A stretch of 56,865 bases of DNA from Acidobacteriota bacterium. GTDB taxonomy: Bacteria > Acidobacteriota > Terriglobia > Bryobacterales > Bryobacteraceae. A program made the position numbers and the translations under genes. Positions within the stretch are counted from its first letter, which is position 1; every line of letters starts with the position of its first letter. The stretch covers positions 1 through 56,865 of the forward strand of contig VFZW01000004.1 of the NCBI GenBank assembly GCA_016871055.1, written 5' to 3'. Below, piece by piece: positions 46,016-54,456 of this stretch. Under the pieces are notes generated by a model. That model had not been told where the DNA came from. It was given only the letters and a program-made list of their open reading frames with translations, and did no database searches.

Positions 46016-48250
46016 ATGCGGTACTTCTACTTTTTCCTCGGCCTGACTTGTTTCGCACAACCGCGCGCCGCGTTCCAGCGCGACGTTCTTCCCTTCCTCG
46101 AAAAGCGCTGCGTTATGTGCCACAACGAAAAGCTCAAGAACGCGGATCTGAATCTCGCGCGGCTGCGCAATCCCGACGAAGCGCTGCGCGAACGCAACGT
46201 TTGGGAGGACGTTCTCGAAAAAGTTCGCAACAACGAGATGCCGCCGCCGGCGATGCCACGACCTTCGCAAAAAGAACTGCTCGGCCTCTCGAATTGGATC
46301 GACCGGCAAATCGCGCGGATTGACGCGACCGCCAAACCGGAACCGGGCCGCGTAACCGCGCGCCGTTTGAACAAGGTCGAATACAACAATACGATCCGCG
46401 ATCTGTTCGGCGTCGCATTTCAGCCCGCCGACGATTTTCCGAACGACGACTCCGGCTACGGCTTCGACAACATCGGCGACGTGCTGTCTCTCAGCCCGGT
46501 GTTGATGGAAAAGTATCTGAGCGCCGCCGAGCGCGTCGCGAATTTAACGATCGTATCCGGGAAGCCTGGCAAGGCGACTCTCAATCGATATCCCTCCGAC
46601 AAAGCCGGGCTCGATCCCTCGCCTGGCGCAATGACGGCCAAACACTGGTTCCCAGCCTGGGCCGAGTACGAGATTCAAGTGCGCATGGTCGATCGGCGCC
46701 GCGATGGCGCGCCGGTGCGGCTTGCGCTCCTGGTTGACGGCGAGATCGTGAAGAGCGCGCCCTATGAGGCCACGCAAAACGGGCCGAATCGCATCCTTCG
46801 CCACACGATGGCGCTGACACCCGGATCGCATGCGGTGCGCGGCCTTTTCGTCGACGATCAAGAGAAGCCGGTCTCGTCGGCCGATCCGCTCTACGCCAAA
46901 AAGGGCGCCGGGGACGTCTCGGCGCGCGATATTTTCGTCGACTACATCGAAGTGCGCGGACCGTTTGAGAAGAAAGATCTGCCGGCGACCGACGCGCACC
47001 GCCGCGTCATGGTTTGCACGGATTCGACGGCGGCGTGCGTGGAACGCATTGTGGGCAATCTGTTACCGCGTGTTTGGCGCCGGGATGTAACGTCCGCCGA
47101 AGTTGCTAAGGTAGCGGGTTTCGGCGCGCGCGCGCTCGCGCAGGGCGAGACAATCGAACGCGCCACGCAGTACGCCATCCAGACGATGCTCATTTCGCCG
47201 CACTTCCTGTTCCGCATCGAGAAACCGGGACGCGCCGGCGAAGTACACGCCATTTCCGAGTTCGAGCTCGCGAGCCGTTTGAGTTATTTTCTTTGGAGTT
47301 CGACGCCAGATGAGGCGCTGCTCGCGGTGGCGCGCAGCGGGAAGCTTCGTTCTTCGATCGGCGCGCAGATTAAGCGGATGCTGGGCGACCCACGCGCGGC
47401 TTCGCTTGCCGAAAACTTCGCGGGCCAGTGGCTGCAACTGCGCAATCTGGAATCGCACAAGCCCGATCCGGAGAAATTTCCGCAATTCGACGAATCGCTG
47501 CGCGATGCGATGGCGCGTGAGACGCGGATGTTCTTCGAAACGATTCTGCGCGAGGACCGCTCCGTTCTGGAATTTCTGGACTCCGACTACACCTTCTTGA
47601 ACGAGCGCCTGGCGCAGCACTACGGTATCGACGGCATCAAGGGCGAAGAGTTCCGGCGCGTCGCGCTAACCGACAAGGCGCGCGGCGGCGTTCTCTCGCA
47701 CGCTTCGGTGCTGACCATCTCTTCCTACCCGACACGTACCTCGCCGGTGATTCGCGGGAAGTGGATCATGGAGAATCTTCTCGGCACGCCACCGCCGCCG
47801 CCACCCGCCAACGTTCCCGAATTGAACGAGGCCGCGGTCGGCAACACCGGCACGCTGCGGCAACAGCTTGAGCAGCACCGCGCCAGCGCGACGTGCTCGG
47901 TCTGCCACAACAAGATGGATTCGCTGGGCTTTGGCCTGGAGAACTTCGATCCCGTCGGTAGATGGCGCACGATGGACGGCAAGTTTCCGGTCGATTCCGC
48001 GGGAGCGCTGCCGGGCAACAAAACGTTCAAGACTCCCGGCGAAATGCGCGCGCTACTAAAGGCCGATCCCAAGGGCTTCACCCGGTGTTTGACCGAGAAG
48101 TTGCTGACCTACGCTCTCGGCCGGGGCCTTGAGAAGTTCGACCGCCCAACGGTGTCCAAAATTTGTAATAAACTGGCAGCAGGCGATTATCGGATGTCTT
48201 CCCTCATCCAGGCAATCGCCGAAAGCCTCCCCTTCCAGTACACAAAATGA
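46016..48250 (+). CDS. secreted cytochrome-type protein (PSCyt1-like plus PSD3/PSD5/PSD4/PSD2, DUF1587-1592-1588-1585)
   Basis: A 744-aa exported protein. The ATG at 46016 gives a clean signal peptide (MRYFYFFLGLTCFAQPRA); upstream open frame is antisense to the Gfo/Idh gene. A haem-binding CVMCH (Cys32, Cys35, His36) sits in a small cytochrome domain. It is followed by PSD3 (VTARRLNKVEYNNTIRDLFG), PSD5 (about 400-520; ASRLSYFLWSSTPDEAL), PSD4 (SHASVLTISSYPTRTSPVIR and a second CSVCH) and PSD2 at the end (EKLLTYALGRGLEKFD). The set is typical of Planctomycetes, Verrucomicrobia and Acidobacteriota and always pairs with a DUF1552 gene, which follows with a 4-nt overlap. The substrate is unknown; polysaccharide-linked oxidation is a hypothesis. 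Confidence 0.88.
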   Translation: MRYFYFFLGLTCFAQPRAAFQRDVLPFLEKRCVMCHNEKLKNADLNLARLRNPDEALRERNVWEDVLEKVRNNEMPPPAMPRPSQKELLGLSNWIDRQIARIDATAKPEPGRVTARRLNKVEYNNTIRDLFGVAFQPADDFPNDDSGYGFDNIGDVLSLSPVLMEKYLSAAERVANLTIVSGKPGKATLNRYPSDKAGLDPSPGAMTAKHWFPAWAEYEIQVRMVDRRRDGAPVRLALLVDGEIVKSAPYEATQNGPNRILRHTMALTPGSHAVRGLFVDDQEKPVSSADPLYAKKGAGDVSARDIFVDYIEVRGPFEKKDLPATDAHRRVMVCTDSTAACVERIVGNLLPRVWRRDVTSAEVAKVAGFGARALAQGETIERATQYAIQTMLISPHFLFRIEKPGRAGEVHAISEFELASRLSYFLWSSTPDEALLAVARSGKLRSSIGAQIKRMLGDPRAASLAENFAGQWLQLRNLESHKPDPEKFPQFDESLRDAMARETRMFFETILREDRSVLEFLDSDYTFLNERLAQHYGIDGIKGEEFRRVALTDKARGGVLSHASVLTISSYPTRTSPVIRGKWIMENLLGTPPPPPPANVPELNEAAVGNTGTLRQQLEQHRASATCSVCHNKMDSLGFGLENFDPVGRWRTMDGKFPVDSAGALPGNKTFKTPGEMRALLKADPKGFTRCLTEKLLTYALGRGLEKFDRPTVSKICNKLAAGDYRMSSLIQAIAESLPFQYTK

Positions 48251-49578
48251 TCACCCAACGCCACCTTTCCCGACGCACGCTGCTTCGCGGTCTCGGCACC
48301 GCGATCGCGCTACCGATGTTCGATGCGATGACGCCCGCGATGGCCGCGCCCGCGCGCAGCGGCCCGGCGCCGCTGCGGATGGCGTTCACGTATGTGCCGA
48401 ACGGCATCATCATGGAGAACTGGACGCCGGCGGCCGACGGTAAGGCGTTTGAGTTCTCGCGCATCATAAAGCCGCTCGAGCCGTTCCGCGAGAAGATGCT
48501 GGTGCTCTCCGGTCTCACGCACAATAACGGCCGTGCGTTGGGCGACGGCCCCGGCGATCACGCCCGCGCGGCGGCGAGTTTTCTCACCGGTGCGCACCCG
48601 CGCAAGACGGCGGGCGCCGATATCAAAAACGGCGTGTCGGCCGATCAGATCGCCGCGATCACACTCGGCAACCGCACGCGCTTTGCTTCGATCGAGCTCG
48701 GCATCGAGCACGGCCGCATCGTCGGCAACTGCGACTCCGGCTACTCGTGCGCGTATTCGAATTCCATTTCGTGGCGCTCGGAAGCGACGCCGATGCCGCC
48801 CGAAGTCAATCCGAAACTTGTATTCGAACGGCTTTTCGGCAACGGCGATGTGGCCGAAACCGCAGCGTCGCGGGCGATGCGCAAGTCGATTCTCGACTAC
48901 GTGCGCGAGGACGCCGCCACGTTGCAGTCGTCTCTTGGTGTTTCCGATAAGCGAAAACTCGACGAGTACCTCACCAGCGTTCGTGAAATTGAAAAACGGA
49001 TCGAAGCCTCGGCGAACACCGTCGGCTCGACGGATGCGCCTTCGCTTGAAAAGCCGGAAGGCATCCCGGTCGATTTCGAAGAACACGTGCAGTTGATGTT
49101 CGACTTGCAGACCGTCGCGTACCAGACCGATTCGACGCGCATCTCGACGTTTATGATTGGCCGCGAGGGATCGAACAACACCTACCGCCAGATCGGCGTG
49201 CCCGACGCGCATCACGGCATCTCGCACCACCAGGGCGACGCCGAAAAGATTGAAAAGCTCACTAAGATCAACGAGCACCATCTGGTCCAATTCGCCAAGT
49301 GGATTGAGAAACTATCGAAGATCCAGGATGGCGACGGCACGCTGCTCGATCACTCGATGATCGTGTATGGCTCGGGCCTTTCCGACGGCAATCGCCATCA
49401 TCATCACGACTTGCCGATCGTCATTGCGGGCGGCGCGAACAAGTCACTCTCGATGGGTCGGCACGTGCGTTATGCCAAAGACACGCCGCTCACCAATCTT
49501 TACGTTTCGCTACTTGACCGTTTTGGGGTCAAGCCGGAGACGCTGGGCGATTCGAACGGGCGGTTGACGGACCTCTAA
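48247..49578 (+). CDS. DUF1552 (HXXSHH) secreted protein with Tat signal
   Basis: A 443-aa protein. A twin-arginine signal (LSRRTLLRGLGTAIALPMFD) points to Tat export, which fits cofactor-containing or folded substrates. The body is the DUF1552 domain with conserved segments LRMAFTYVPNGIIMENWTP, GDHARAAASFLTGAHPRK and the C-terminal HXXSHH-like motif in DAHHGISHHQGDAEK, and YGSGLSDGNRHHHHDLPIV. The histidine-rich motifs suggest metal binding, resembling alkaline-phosphatase/sulfatase-like folds proposed for this family. The start overlaps the stop of the PSD5-type gene, so the two form a fixed pair. Confidence 0.87.
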   Translation: MITQRHLSRRTLLRGLGTAIALPMFDAMTPAMAAPARSGPAPLRMAFTYVPNGIIMENWTPAADGKAFEFSRIIKPLEPFREKMLVLSGLTHNNGRALGDGPGDHARAAASFLTGAHPRKTAGADIKNGVSADQIAAITLGNRTRFASIELGIEHGRIVGNCDSGYSCAYSNSISWRSEATPMPPEVNPKLVFERLFGNGDVAETAASRAMRKSILDYVREDAATLQSSLGVSDKRKLDEYLTSVREIEKRIEASANTVGSTDAPSLEKPEGIPVDFEEHVQLMFDLQTVAYQTDSTRISTFMIGREGSNNTYRQIGVPDAHHGISHHQGDAEKIEKLTKINEHHLVQFAKWIEKLSKIQDGDGTLLDHSMIVYGSGLSDGNRHHHHDLPIVIAGGANKSLSMGRHVRYAKDTPLTNLYVSLLDRFGVKPETLGDSNGRLTDL

Positions 49579-49650
49579 AACGCCGTGGTGGCGTGGCCAG
49601 TTTGGTTTCGCGCAGCTAGGGCAACTCCCAAGTGACGTATCATATCAGTC

Positions 49651-52314
49651 GTGAGATGGATTCTGTTCGCGGCCGCGGCGCTTTATGCCGCCGGACCGCA
49701 AGTCATTCAGAAGCGTTGTTTGTCGTGTCACAACGACACCGCGAAAATGGGGAACTTGAGCCTGACGACACGCGCCGCCGCGGAACGCGTGCTTGCCGGC
49801 CGGCTGATCGCGCGCGTTGACGCGAACCAGATGCCGCCGGGCGGCGGGCTGAGCGACGAGGAGAAAGCACAGGTGCGCGAGTGGCTCGACGCCGGCGCCA
49901 AGTGGGACGGCATCGTGGCGCGGCCACGTGCGGGGAGCGATTGGTGGTCGCTGCAGCCGGTGCGGAAACAGGAAGGCTCGATCGATACATTCATCGAAGC
50001 GGCGCTGCGCGCGAAGGGTCTGGCGCTCTCCGGGCCCGCCGACAAACGCACGCTGATTCGGCGCGCGACGTATGACATCACGGGCCTTCCCCCAACGCCC
50101 GCGGAGATCGAAGCGTTCCTTAACGACAGCTCTTCCGGCGCGTATGAAAGATTGGTCGACCGACTACTCGCCTCGCCCGCGTACGGCGAGCGCTGGGGCC
50201 GCCATTGGCTCGACGTCATTCGCTACGGAGAGTCGAACGGCTATGAGCAGAACCACATTCGTCCGAACGCTTGGGCGTTTCGGGACTATGTGATTAACGC
50301 CTTCAATAGTGACACGCCGTTTCCCCGCTTCATCCTCGAACAACTCGCCGGCGATGTGATCGCGAAGGACAATCCCGCCATTGAAGCCGCCACCGGATTC
50401 CTCGTCGCCGGACCGCACGACACGGTCGGCAACCAGAATGAAGCCGCGCGGCGACAGCAACGCGCCGATGATCACGACGACATCGTCAACGCCACGGCAT
50501 CGGCATTTCTCGGCCTGACCGTCAACTGCGCGCGCTGTCATGATCACAAGTTCGATCCCATTCAACAGGCCGATTACTACCGCATCGCCTCGATCTTCAA
50601 CGGCGTGTATCACGGTGAGCGCGAAGTCGCCACGCGAGAGCAACGCGAGGCTTACCGGACAAAAGCGGAGCCGCTGGAAGCGTCGATTGCGGCGGCGAAA
50701 GCGACGATAGAAAGGCTTCGCGCGGAGGCGGAACCCACGCGAGCCGAAGCAGAAGAACGCGTCCGAGCGCGGCATCGCGAACCTATCACGCCGTTTCTCA
50801 CCGAAGAAACGTTCGCTCCGGTGGAAGCGCGGCACGTTCGCATCGTCGCGCCAAACGGCGTACCGGGCGGGCTCGACGAAATCGAGGTTTTCACAACAGC
50901 GGGGACGAACGCGGCGCGCGACGCCGTCATTGAAACGTCCACGACGCGCATTGCCGACGGCAACCCCGATGCCTATCATCACCGACACTTAAGCGATGGC
51001 GCCTTCGACAAGCGGTGGTTTCCCGTTCCAGGAGCACCCGCGACGGTGACGCTGCAATTTCCGAATGCGGTGACAGTTAGCAAGACCGTCTGGTCCACCG
51101 ATCGGGCGAAAGCCTTTCAAGGCCGCTTTCAACAACAAGGTCTGGCGACTTATCGAGTCGAAGTGTCGCTCGACGGAACGACGTGGAAAGAGGTCGCAAG
51201 CGGCGCCGACCGACTGCCGCCGCGCAAGGAACTGCAGGAGCGGCTGTTCACGCTCGAAGCACTGACTGCCGGGAATGCGGCCGCCTACGAAGCGGCAGAG
51301 AAAGAGCTTTCCACACTCGAAGCCGAATTGCGCCGCGTGCCCAAACTTCCCACCGCTTACGCCGGCCGCATGAAGCAGCCCGATGAACCGGTCTACCTGC
51401 TAACGGGCGGTAACGTCATGCAGCGCGGCGAAGAGATTGCCCCCGCGAGCATCAGCGCACTGAAAGGGTTTTCGCTCGCACTCGACGCTCCCGAACAGGA
51501 ACGCCGCGTCGCCTTTGCGAAATGGCTCGGGGACGCCAGCAATCCGCTTACACCGCGCGTCATTGCCAATCGCGTTTGGCACTATCACTTCGGTCAAGGT
51601 ATCGTGGGGACGCCGTCGGACTTTGGGTACAACGGCGAGCGCCCCTCACACCCGGAACTGCTCGATTACCTCGCCTCAAGCCTCATTGCGAACGGCTGGC
51701 GGCTGAAGCCGCTGCACAAAGAGATCCTGCTTTCGAAATCCTACCGGCAGCGGAGCGACTTCAACGCGGCCGCCGCGAAGGTCGACGCAGCAGCGCGATT
51801 GCTCTGGCGTTTTCCGCCGCAACGCCTGCAAGCTGAGTCGTTGCGCGATGCGATGTTGCACGTCGCCGGAGTGCTCGACGCAAAACCGGGCGGGCCGAGT
51901 TTTCAGCTTTACAAGTACACGGTCGATAATGTTGCGACGTATTTTCCGGTCGAGAAGTTCGGACCGGAGACTTATCGCCGAACCGTTTATGCGCAGTCGG
52001 CGCGATCGATCCGCACCGAGTTGCTGAGCGTCTTCGACTGTCCCGACTCTTCCCTTCCCGAGCCGCGCCGTGTCGTGACGACATCACCGCTTCAGGCGCT
52101 GAGCCTTCTCAATCACAGCTTCACGCTCGACATGGCCGAGGCGTTCGCGCGCCGAATCGCGGATCAACCGGTTCGTCTTGCCTTCGAGTACGCCTTCGGC
52201 CGCTTGCCGACTAACGACGAGGCCGAGGCAGCGCAAAGATTTGTTCGTGAGAACGGACTTCCGGCCTTCGCACGCGCGCTCTTTAACGCCAACGAGTTTG
52301 TCTATGTCCACTAA
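49651..52314 (+). CDS. secreted PSCyt1/PSCyt2/PSD1 (DUF1549/DUF1553) cytochrome-type protein with discoidin-like insert
   Basis: An 887-aa exported protein starting at a GTG (MRWILFAAAALYAAGPQ). PSCyt1 has CLSCH (Cys23, Cys26, His27). PSCyt2/DUF1549 covers about 115-325, with LIRRATYDITGLPPTPAEIE, WGRHWLDVIRYGESNG and a second haem motif NCARCHDHKFDP. A coiled, charged segment (about 330-380) precedes an F5/8-type C-like beta domain (about 385-530; ARHVRIVAPNGVPGGLDEIE). PSD1/DUF1553 follows (about 590-880; NPLTPRVIANRVWHYHFGQG, LKPLHKEILLSKSYRQ). It is followed by a DUF1501 gene with an 11-nt overlap. Function is unknown; a haem-dependent oxidoreductase on extracellular polysaccharides is only a hypothesis. 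Confidence 0.88.
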   Translation: MRWILFAAAALYAAGPQVIQKRCLSCHNDTAKMGNLSLTTRAAAERVLAGRLIARVDANQMPPGGGLSDEEKAQVREWLDAGAKWDGIVARPRAGSDWWSLQPVRKQEGSIDTFIEAALRAKGLALSGPADKRTLIRRATYDITGLPPTPAEIEAFLNDSSSGAYERLVDRLLASPAYGERWGRHWLDVIRYGESNGYEQNHIRPNAWAFRDYVINAFNSDTPFPRFILEQLAGDVIAKDNPAIEAATGFLVAGPHDTVGNQNEAARRQQRADDHDDIVNATASAFLGLTVNCARCHDHKFDPIQQADYYRIASIFNGVYHGEREVATREQREAYRTKAEPLEASIAAAKATIERLRAEAEPTRAEAEERVRARHREPITPFLTEETFAPVEARHVRIVAPNGVPGGLDEIEVFTTAGTNAARDAVIETSTTRIADGNPDAYHHRHLSDGAFDKRWFPVPGAPATVTLQFPNAVTVSKTVWSTDRAKAFQGRFQQQGLATYRVEVSLDGTTWKEVASGADRLPPRKELQERLFTLEALTAGNAAAYEAAEKELSTLEAELRRVPKLPTAYAGRMKQPDEPVYLLTGGNVMQRGEEIAPASISALKGFSLALDAPEQERRVAFAKWLGDASNPLTPRVIANRVWHYHFGQGIVGTPSDFGYNGERPSHPELLDYLASSLIANGWRLKPLHKEILLSKSYRQRSDFNAAAAKVDAAARLLWRFPPQRLQAESLRDAMLHVAGVLDAKPGGPSFQLYKYTVDNVATYFPVEKFGPETYRRTVYAQSARSIRTELLSVFDCPDSSLPEPRRVVTTSPLQALSLLNHSFTLDMAEAFARRIADQPVRLAFEYAFGRLPTNDEAEAAQRFVRENGLPAFARALFNANEFVYVH

Positions 52315-53680
52315 TCGCCGCCACTTCATCTCCGGGCTCGGCGCTATCGCGCTGCACGAACTCTTGAATGGAGCGGCGCGTCAACCGCACTTTGCGCCAA
52401 GAGCCAAGCGCGTGATTCAAATCTTCTGCCCCGGCGGCGTCTCGCATCTCGATACGTTCGACTACAAACCCGAACTCGAAAAACGCAGCGGGCAGCCGAT
52501 GCCGGGCGGCGACAAAGACGTCACGTTTCAGGGCGAGAACGGCAACCTGATGAAAAGCCCGTGGGCCTTTAAGCAACGAGGCCAGTCCGGTAAACCCATC
52601 ACCGAGATGTTGCCGCATCTCGGCGCGCTCGTCGACGGCATGGCTTTCGTGCATTCGATGCAATCGCGGTCGAACACACATGGGCCGGCGTGCGTCGCGA
52701 TGAACACGGGTTACGTCTTCGAGGGTTTTCCGTCGGCGGGCGCGTGGACCAGCTACGCGTTGGGCTCGATGAACGACGATCTTCCGGCATACGTGGCGAT
52801 CCCCGATGTACGCGGTATTCCTCCGTCCGGCCCCGCGAACTGGACGGCGGGATTCCTGCCCGCCGAACATCAAGGCATCGCCTTCAACGCCGGCGAGCCG
52901 ATCCGCAATCTGGAACCGCCAGCCGCGATCGACGCGAAAACCGACAAAGCTACGCGCGAATTCGCGGATCTCCTTAACGCCGGTCACGCCGCCCGCCACG
53001 AAGGCGACAGCGACTTGAAGGCGCGGATCGCATCGTATGCGCTCGCCGCGCGTATGCAGCTTTCGGCGCCCGAGGTTGGGAATCTTGCGGCCGAATCGAA
53101 AGCGACTCACGAACTCTATGGCACCGGCGACAGCAATCCGCTGCTGGCCGCGTATGCCAAGAACTGCTTGCTTGCGCGCAGGCTCGTCGAACGCGGCGTG
53201 CGTTACGTGCAGTTGTATTGCGCCTCGCGCGCATCGGGCGTCGACGGATTGCTCAATTGGGACGCACACAAGACACTCAAAGCCGATTACGACCGCCATT
53301 TACCGATACTTGATAAACCAACCGCCGGTCTTATTCGCGATCTGCAATCGCGCGGGCTGCTCAACGACACGCTCGTCTTGTGGACGACTGAGTTCGGCCG
53401 CATGCCGACGCACCAGGAGGGAACACTCGGTCGAGATCACAACCCAGAGGCGTACACGGTGTGGATGCTCGGCGCGGGTGTGAAAGGCGGAACGTCCCAC
53501 GGCGCGACCGACGATTTCGGCCGCCGCGCCGTGCAGGATGTCGCTACGGTTTACGACTTCTGGGCGACTGTGCAGCATCTTCTCGGTCTCGATCACGAAA
53601 AGCTGTCGTGGTATCACAACGGCCTGAACCGCCGATTGACCGATGTTCATGGGCGCGTGCTGAAGACCCTGTTAGCTTGA
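52304..53680 (+). CDS. DUF1501 secreted protein with Tat-like signal
   Basis: A 458-aa protein from the ATG at 52304 inside the end of the previous gene. The N-terminus has a twin-arginine (NRRHFISGLGAIALHELL). The DUF1501 domain shows RVIQIFCPGGVSHLDTFDYK, LPHLGALVDGMAFVHSM, SNTHGPACVAMNTGY, TEFGRMPTHQEGTLGRDHNP and MLGAGVKGGTSHGATDDFG. It has the alkaline-phosphatase-like scaffold with potential metal ligands (Asp, His). It is always paired with PSCyt2/PSD1 proteins, as here, and probably interacts with them in the periplasm. The substrate is unknown. Confidence 0.88.
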   Translation: MSTNRRHFISGLGAIALHELLNGAARQPHFAPRAKRVIQIFCPGGVSHLDTFDYKPELEKRSGQPMPGGDKDVTFQGENGNLMKSPWAFKQRGQSGKPITEMLPHLGALVDGMAFVHSMQSRSNTHGPACVAMNTGYVFEGFPSAGAWTSYALGSMNDDLPAYVAIPDVRGIPPSGPANWTAGFLPAEHQGIAFNAGEPIRNLEPPAAIDAKTDKATREFADLLNAGHAARHEGDSDLKARIASYALAARMQLSAPEVGNLAAESKATHELYGTGDSNPLLAAYAKNCLLARRLVERGVRYVQLYCASRASGVDGLLNWDAHKTLKADYDRHLPILDKPTAGLIRDLQSRGLLNDTLVLWTTEFGRMPTHQEGTLGRDHNPEAYTVWMLGAGVKGGTSHGATDDFGRRAVQDVATVYDFWATVQHLLGLDHEKLSWYHNGLNRRLTDVHGRVLKTLLA

Positions 53681-53693
53681 TAGAGTACAAGCC

Positions 53694-54452
53694 ATGATTA
53701 AATCGTCCGCACTGTTACTTGCCGCCGCGCTCGGTCTCTACGCCGAAGACTTCTGGAAAACGAAACCGTACACGGAGTGGAACGAAAAAGAGGTCAAGCG
53801 ACTGCTTAGCAGTTCGCCCTGGGCGAAGGAAGTTTCCGGAGCGATGAGCGGAGGCGGACCCGGCGGTGGAATGCCTGGCGGTGGTGGTCGTGGTGGCGGT
53901 GGCGGCGGACGCCGTGGTGGCGGAGGTGGTATGGGCGGTGGTGGCGGGATGGGCGGCGGCGGTGGTGAAGGCGGCGGCGAGGGAGGTGGCGGCGGTATGG
54001 GCGGTGGAGGTGGCGCTCCACAGGCGTTAGTAAAGATCCGATTCCAGACCGCGCTACCGATCAAGCAGGCGTTGCTCAAACAAAAGTTTGGGTCCGAAGT
54101 CGGGACGGCCGCGCAGGCGCAGGAAATTCTCAAGGCGCAGGATCAGATCTACCTTGTGGTCTTGGAGGGTCTGCCTCAGCGGATGGCGCAGATGGGCGGC
54201 GAGAAACTTCCGGCGATGTTGAAGCGCGGCACGATGATCAAGCGCAGCGGCGACAAAGCGCCGCTGGCGGCCGCGCAGGTCGAGGTCGGCACGATCGGAA
54301 AGACGATCGTTGTGTACTTCGCATTCCCGCGCGCCGACGCCATTGCGCTTGAAGAGAAAGAGATCGAGTTCATCAGCAAGATGGGCCCGATGGAATTCAA
54401 GAAGAAATTCAAGCTCGCCGAGATGGTCTTCGACGGAAAACTCACGCTCTAA
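53694..54452 (+). CDS. secreted Gly-rich protein of unknown function
   Basis: A 252-aa exported protein with a signal peptide (MIKSSALLLAAALGLYA). The mature N-terminus reads EDFWKTKPYTEWNEKEVKRL followed by SSPWAKEVS, a motif that recurs in short acidobacterial secreted proteins. A Gly-rich tract with scattered Met, Arg and Glu occupies about 53-107. The C-terminal domain (about 110-252) is helical/beta mixed, without recognised active-site residues (KIRFQTALPIKQALLKQKFG). It lies 13 nt after the DUF1501 gene and 4 nt before the esterase gene, so it is probably cotranscribed. No homologue with a known role comes to mind. Confidence 0.65.
   Translation: MIKSSALLLAAALGLYAEDFWKTKPYTEWNEKEVKRLLSSSPWAKEVSGAMSGGGPGGGMPGGGGRGGGGGGRRGGGGGMGGGGGMGGGGGEGGGEGGGGGMGGGGGAPQALVKIRFQTALPIKQALLKQKFGSEVGTAAQAQEILKAQDQIYLVVLEGLPQRMAQMGGEKLPAMLKRGTMIKRSGDKAPLAAAQVEVGTIGKTIVVYFAFPRADAIALEEKEIEFISKMGPMEFKKKFKLAEMVFDGKLTL
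53850..54014 (+). repeat. GGN-type tandem repeat encoding the Gly tract
   Basis: A run of mostly GGN codons interrupted by ATG, CGN and GAG codons. It is internal to the coding sequence and in frame, and is probably variable in length between strains. Confidence 0.7.
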
Positions 54453-54456
54453 CGGA

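Noticed and set aside
53850..54014. Repetitive GGN tract considered as CRISPR or mini-satellite
   Set aside because: It is in-frame Gly codons inside a signal-peptide-bearing protein, with no spacers or repeat-unit structure.
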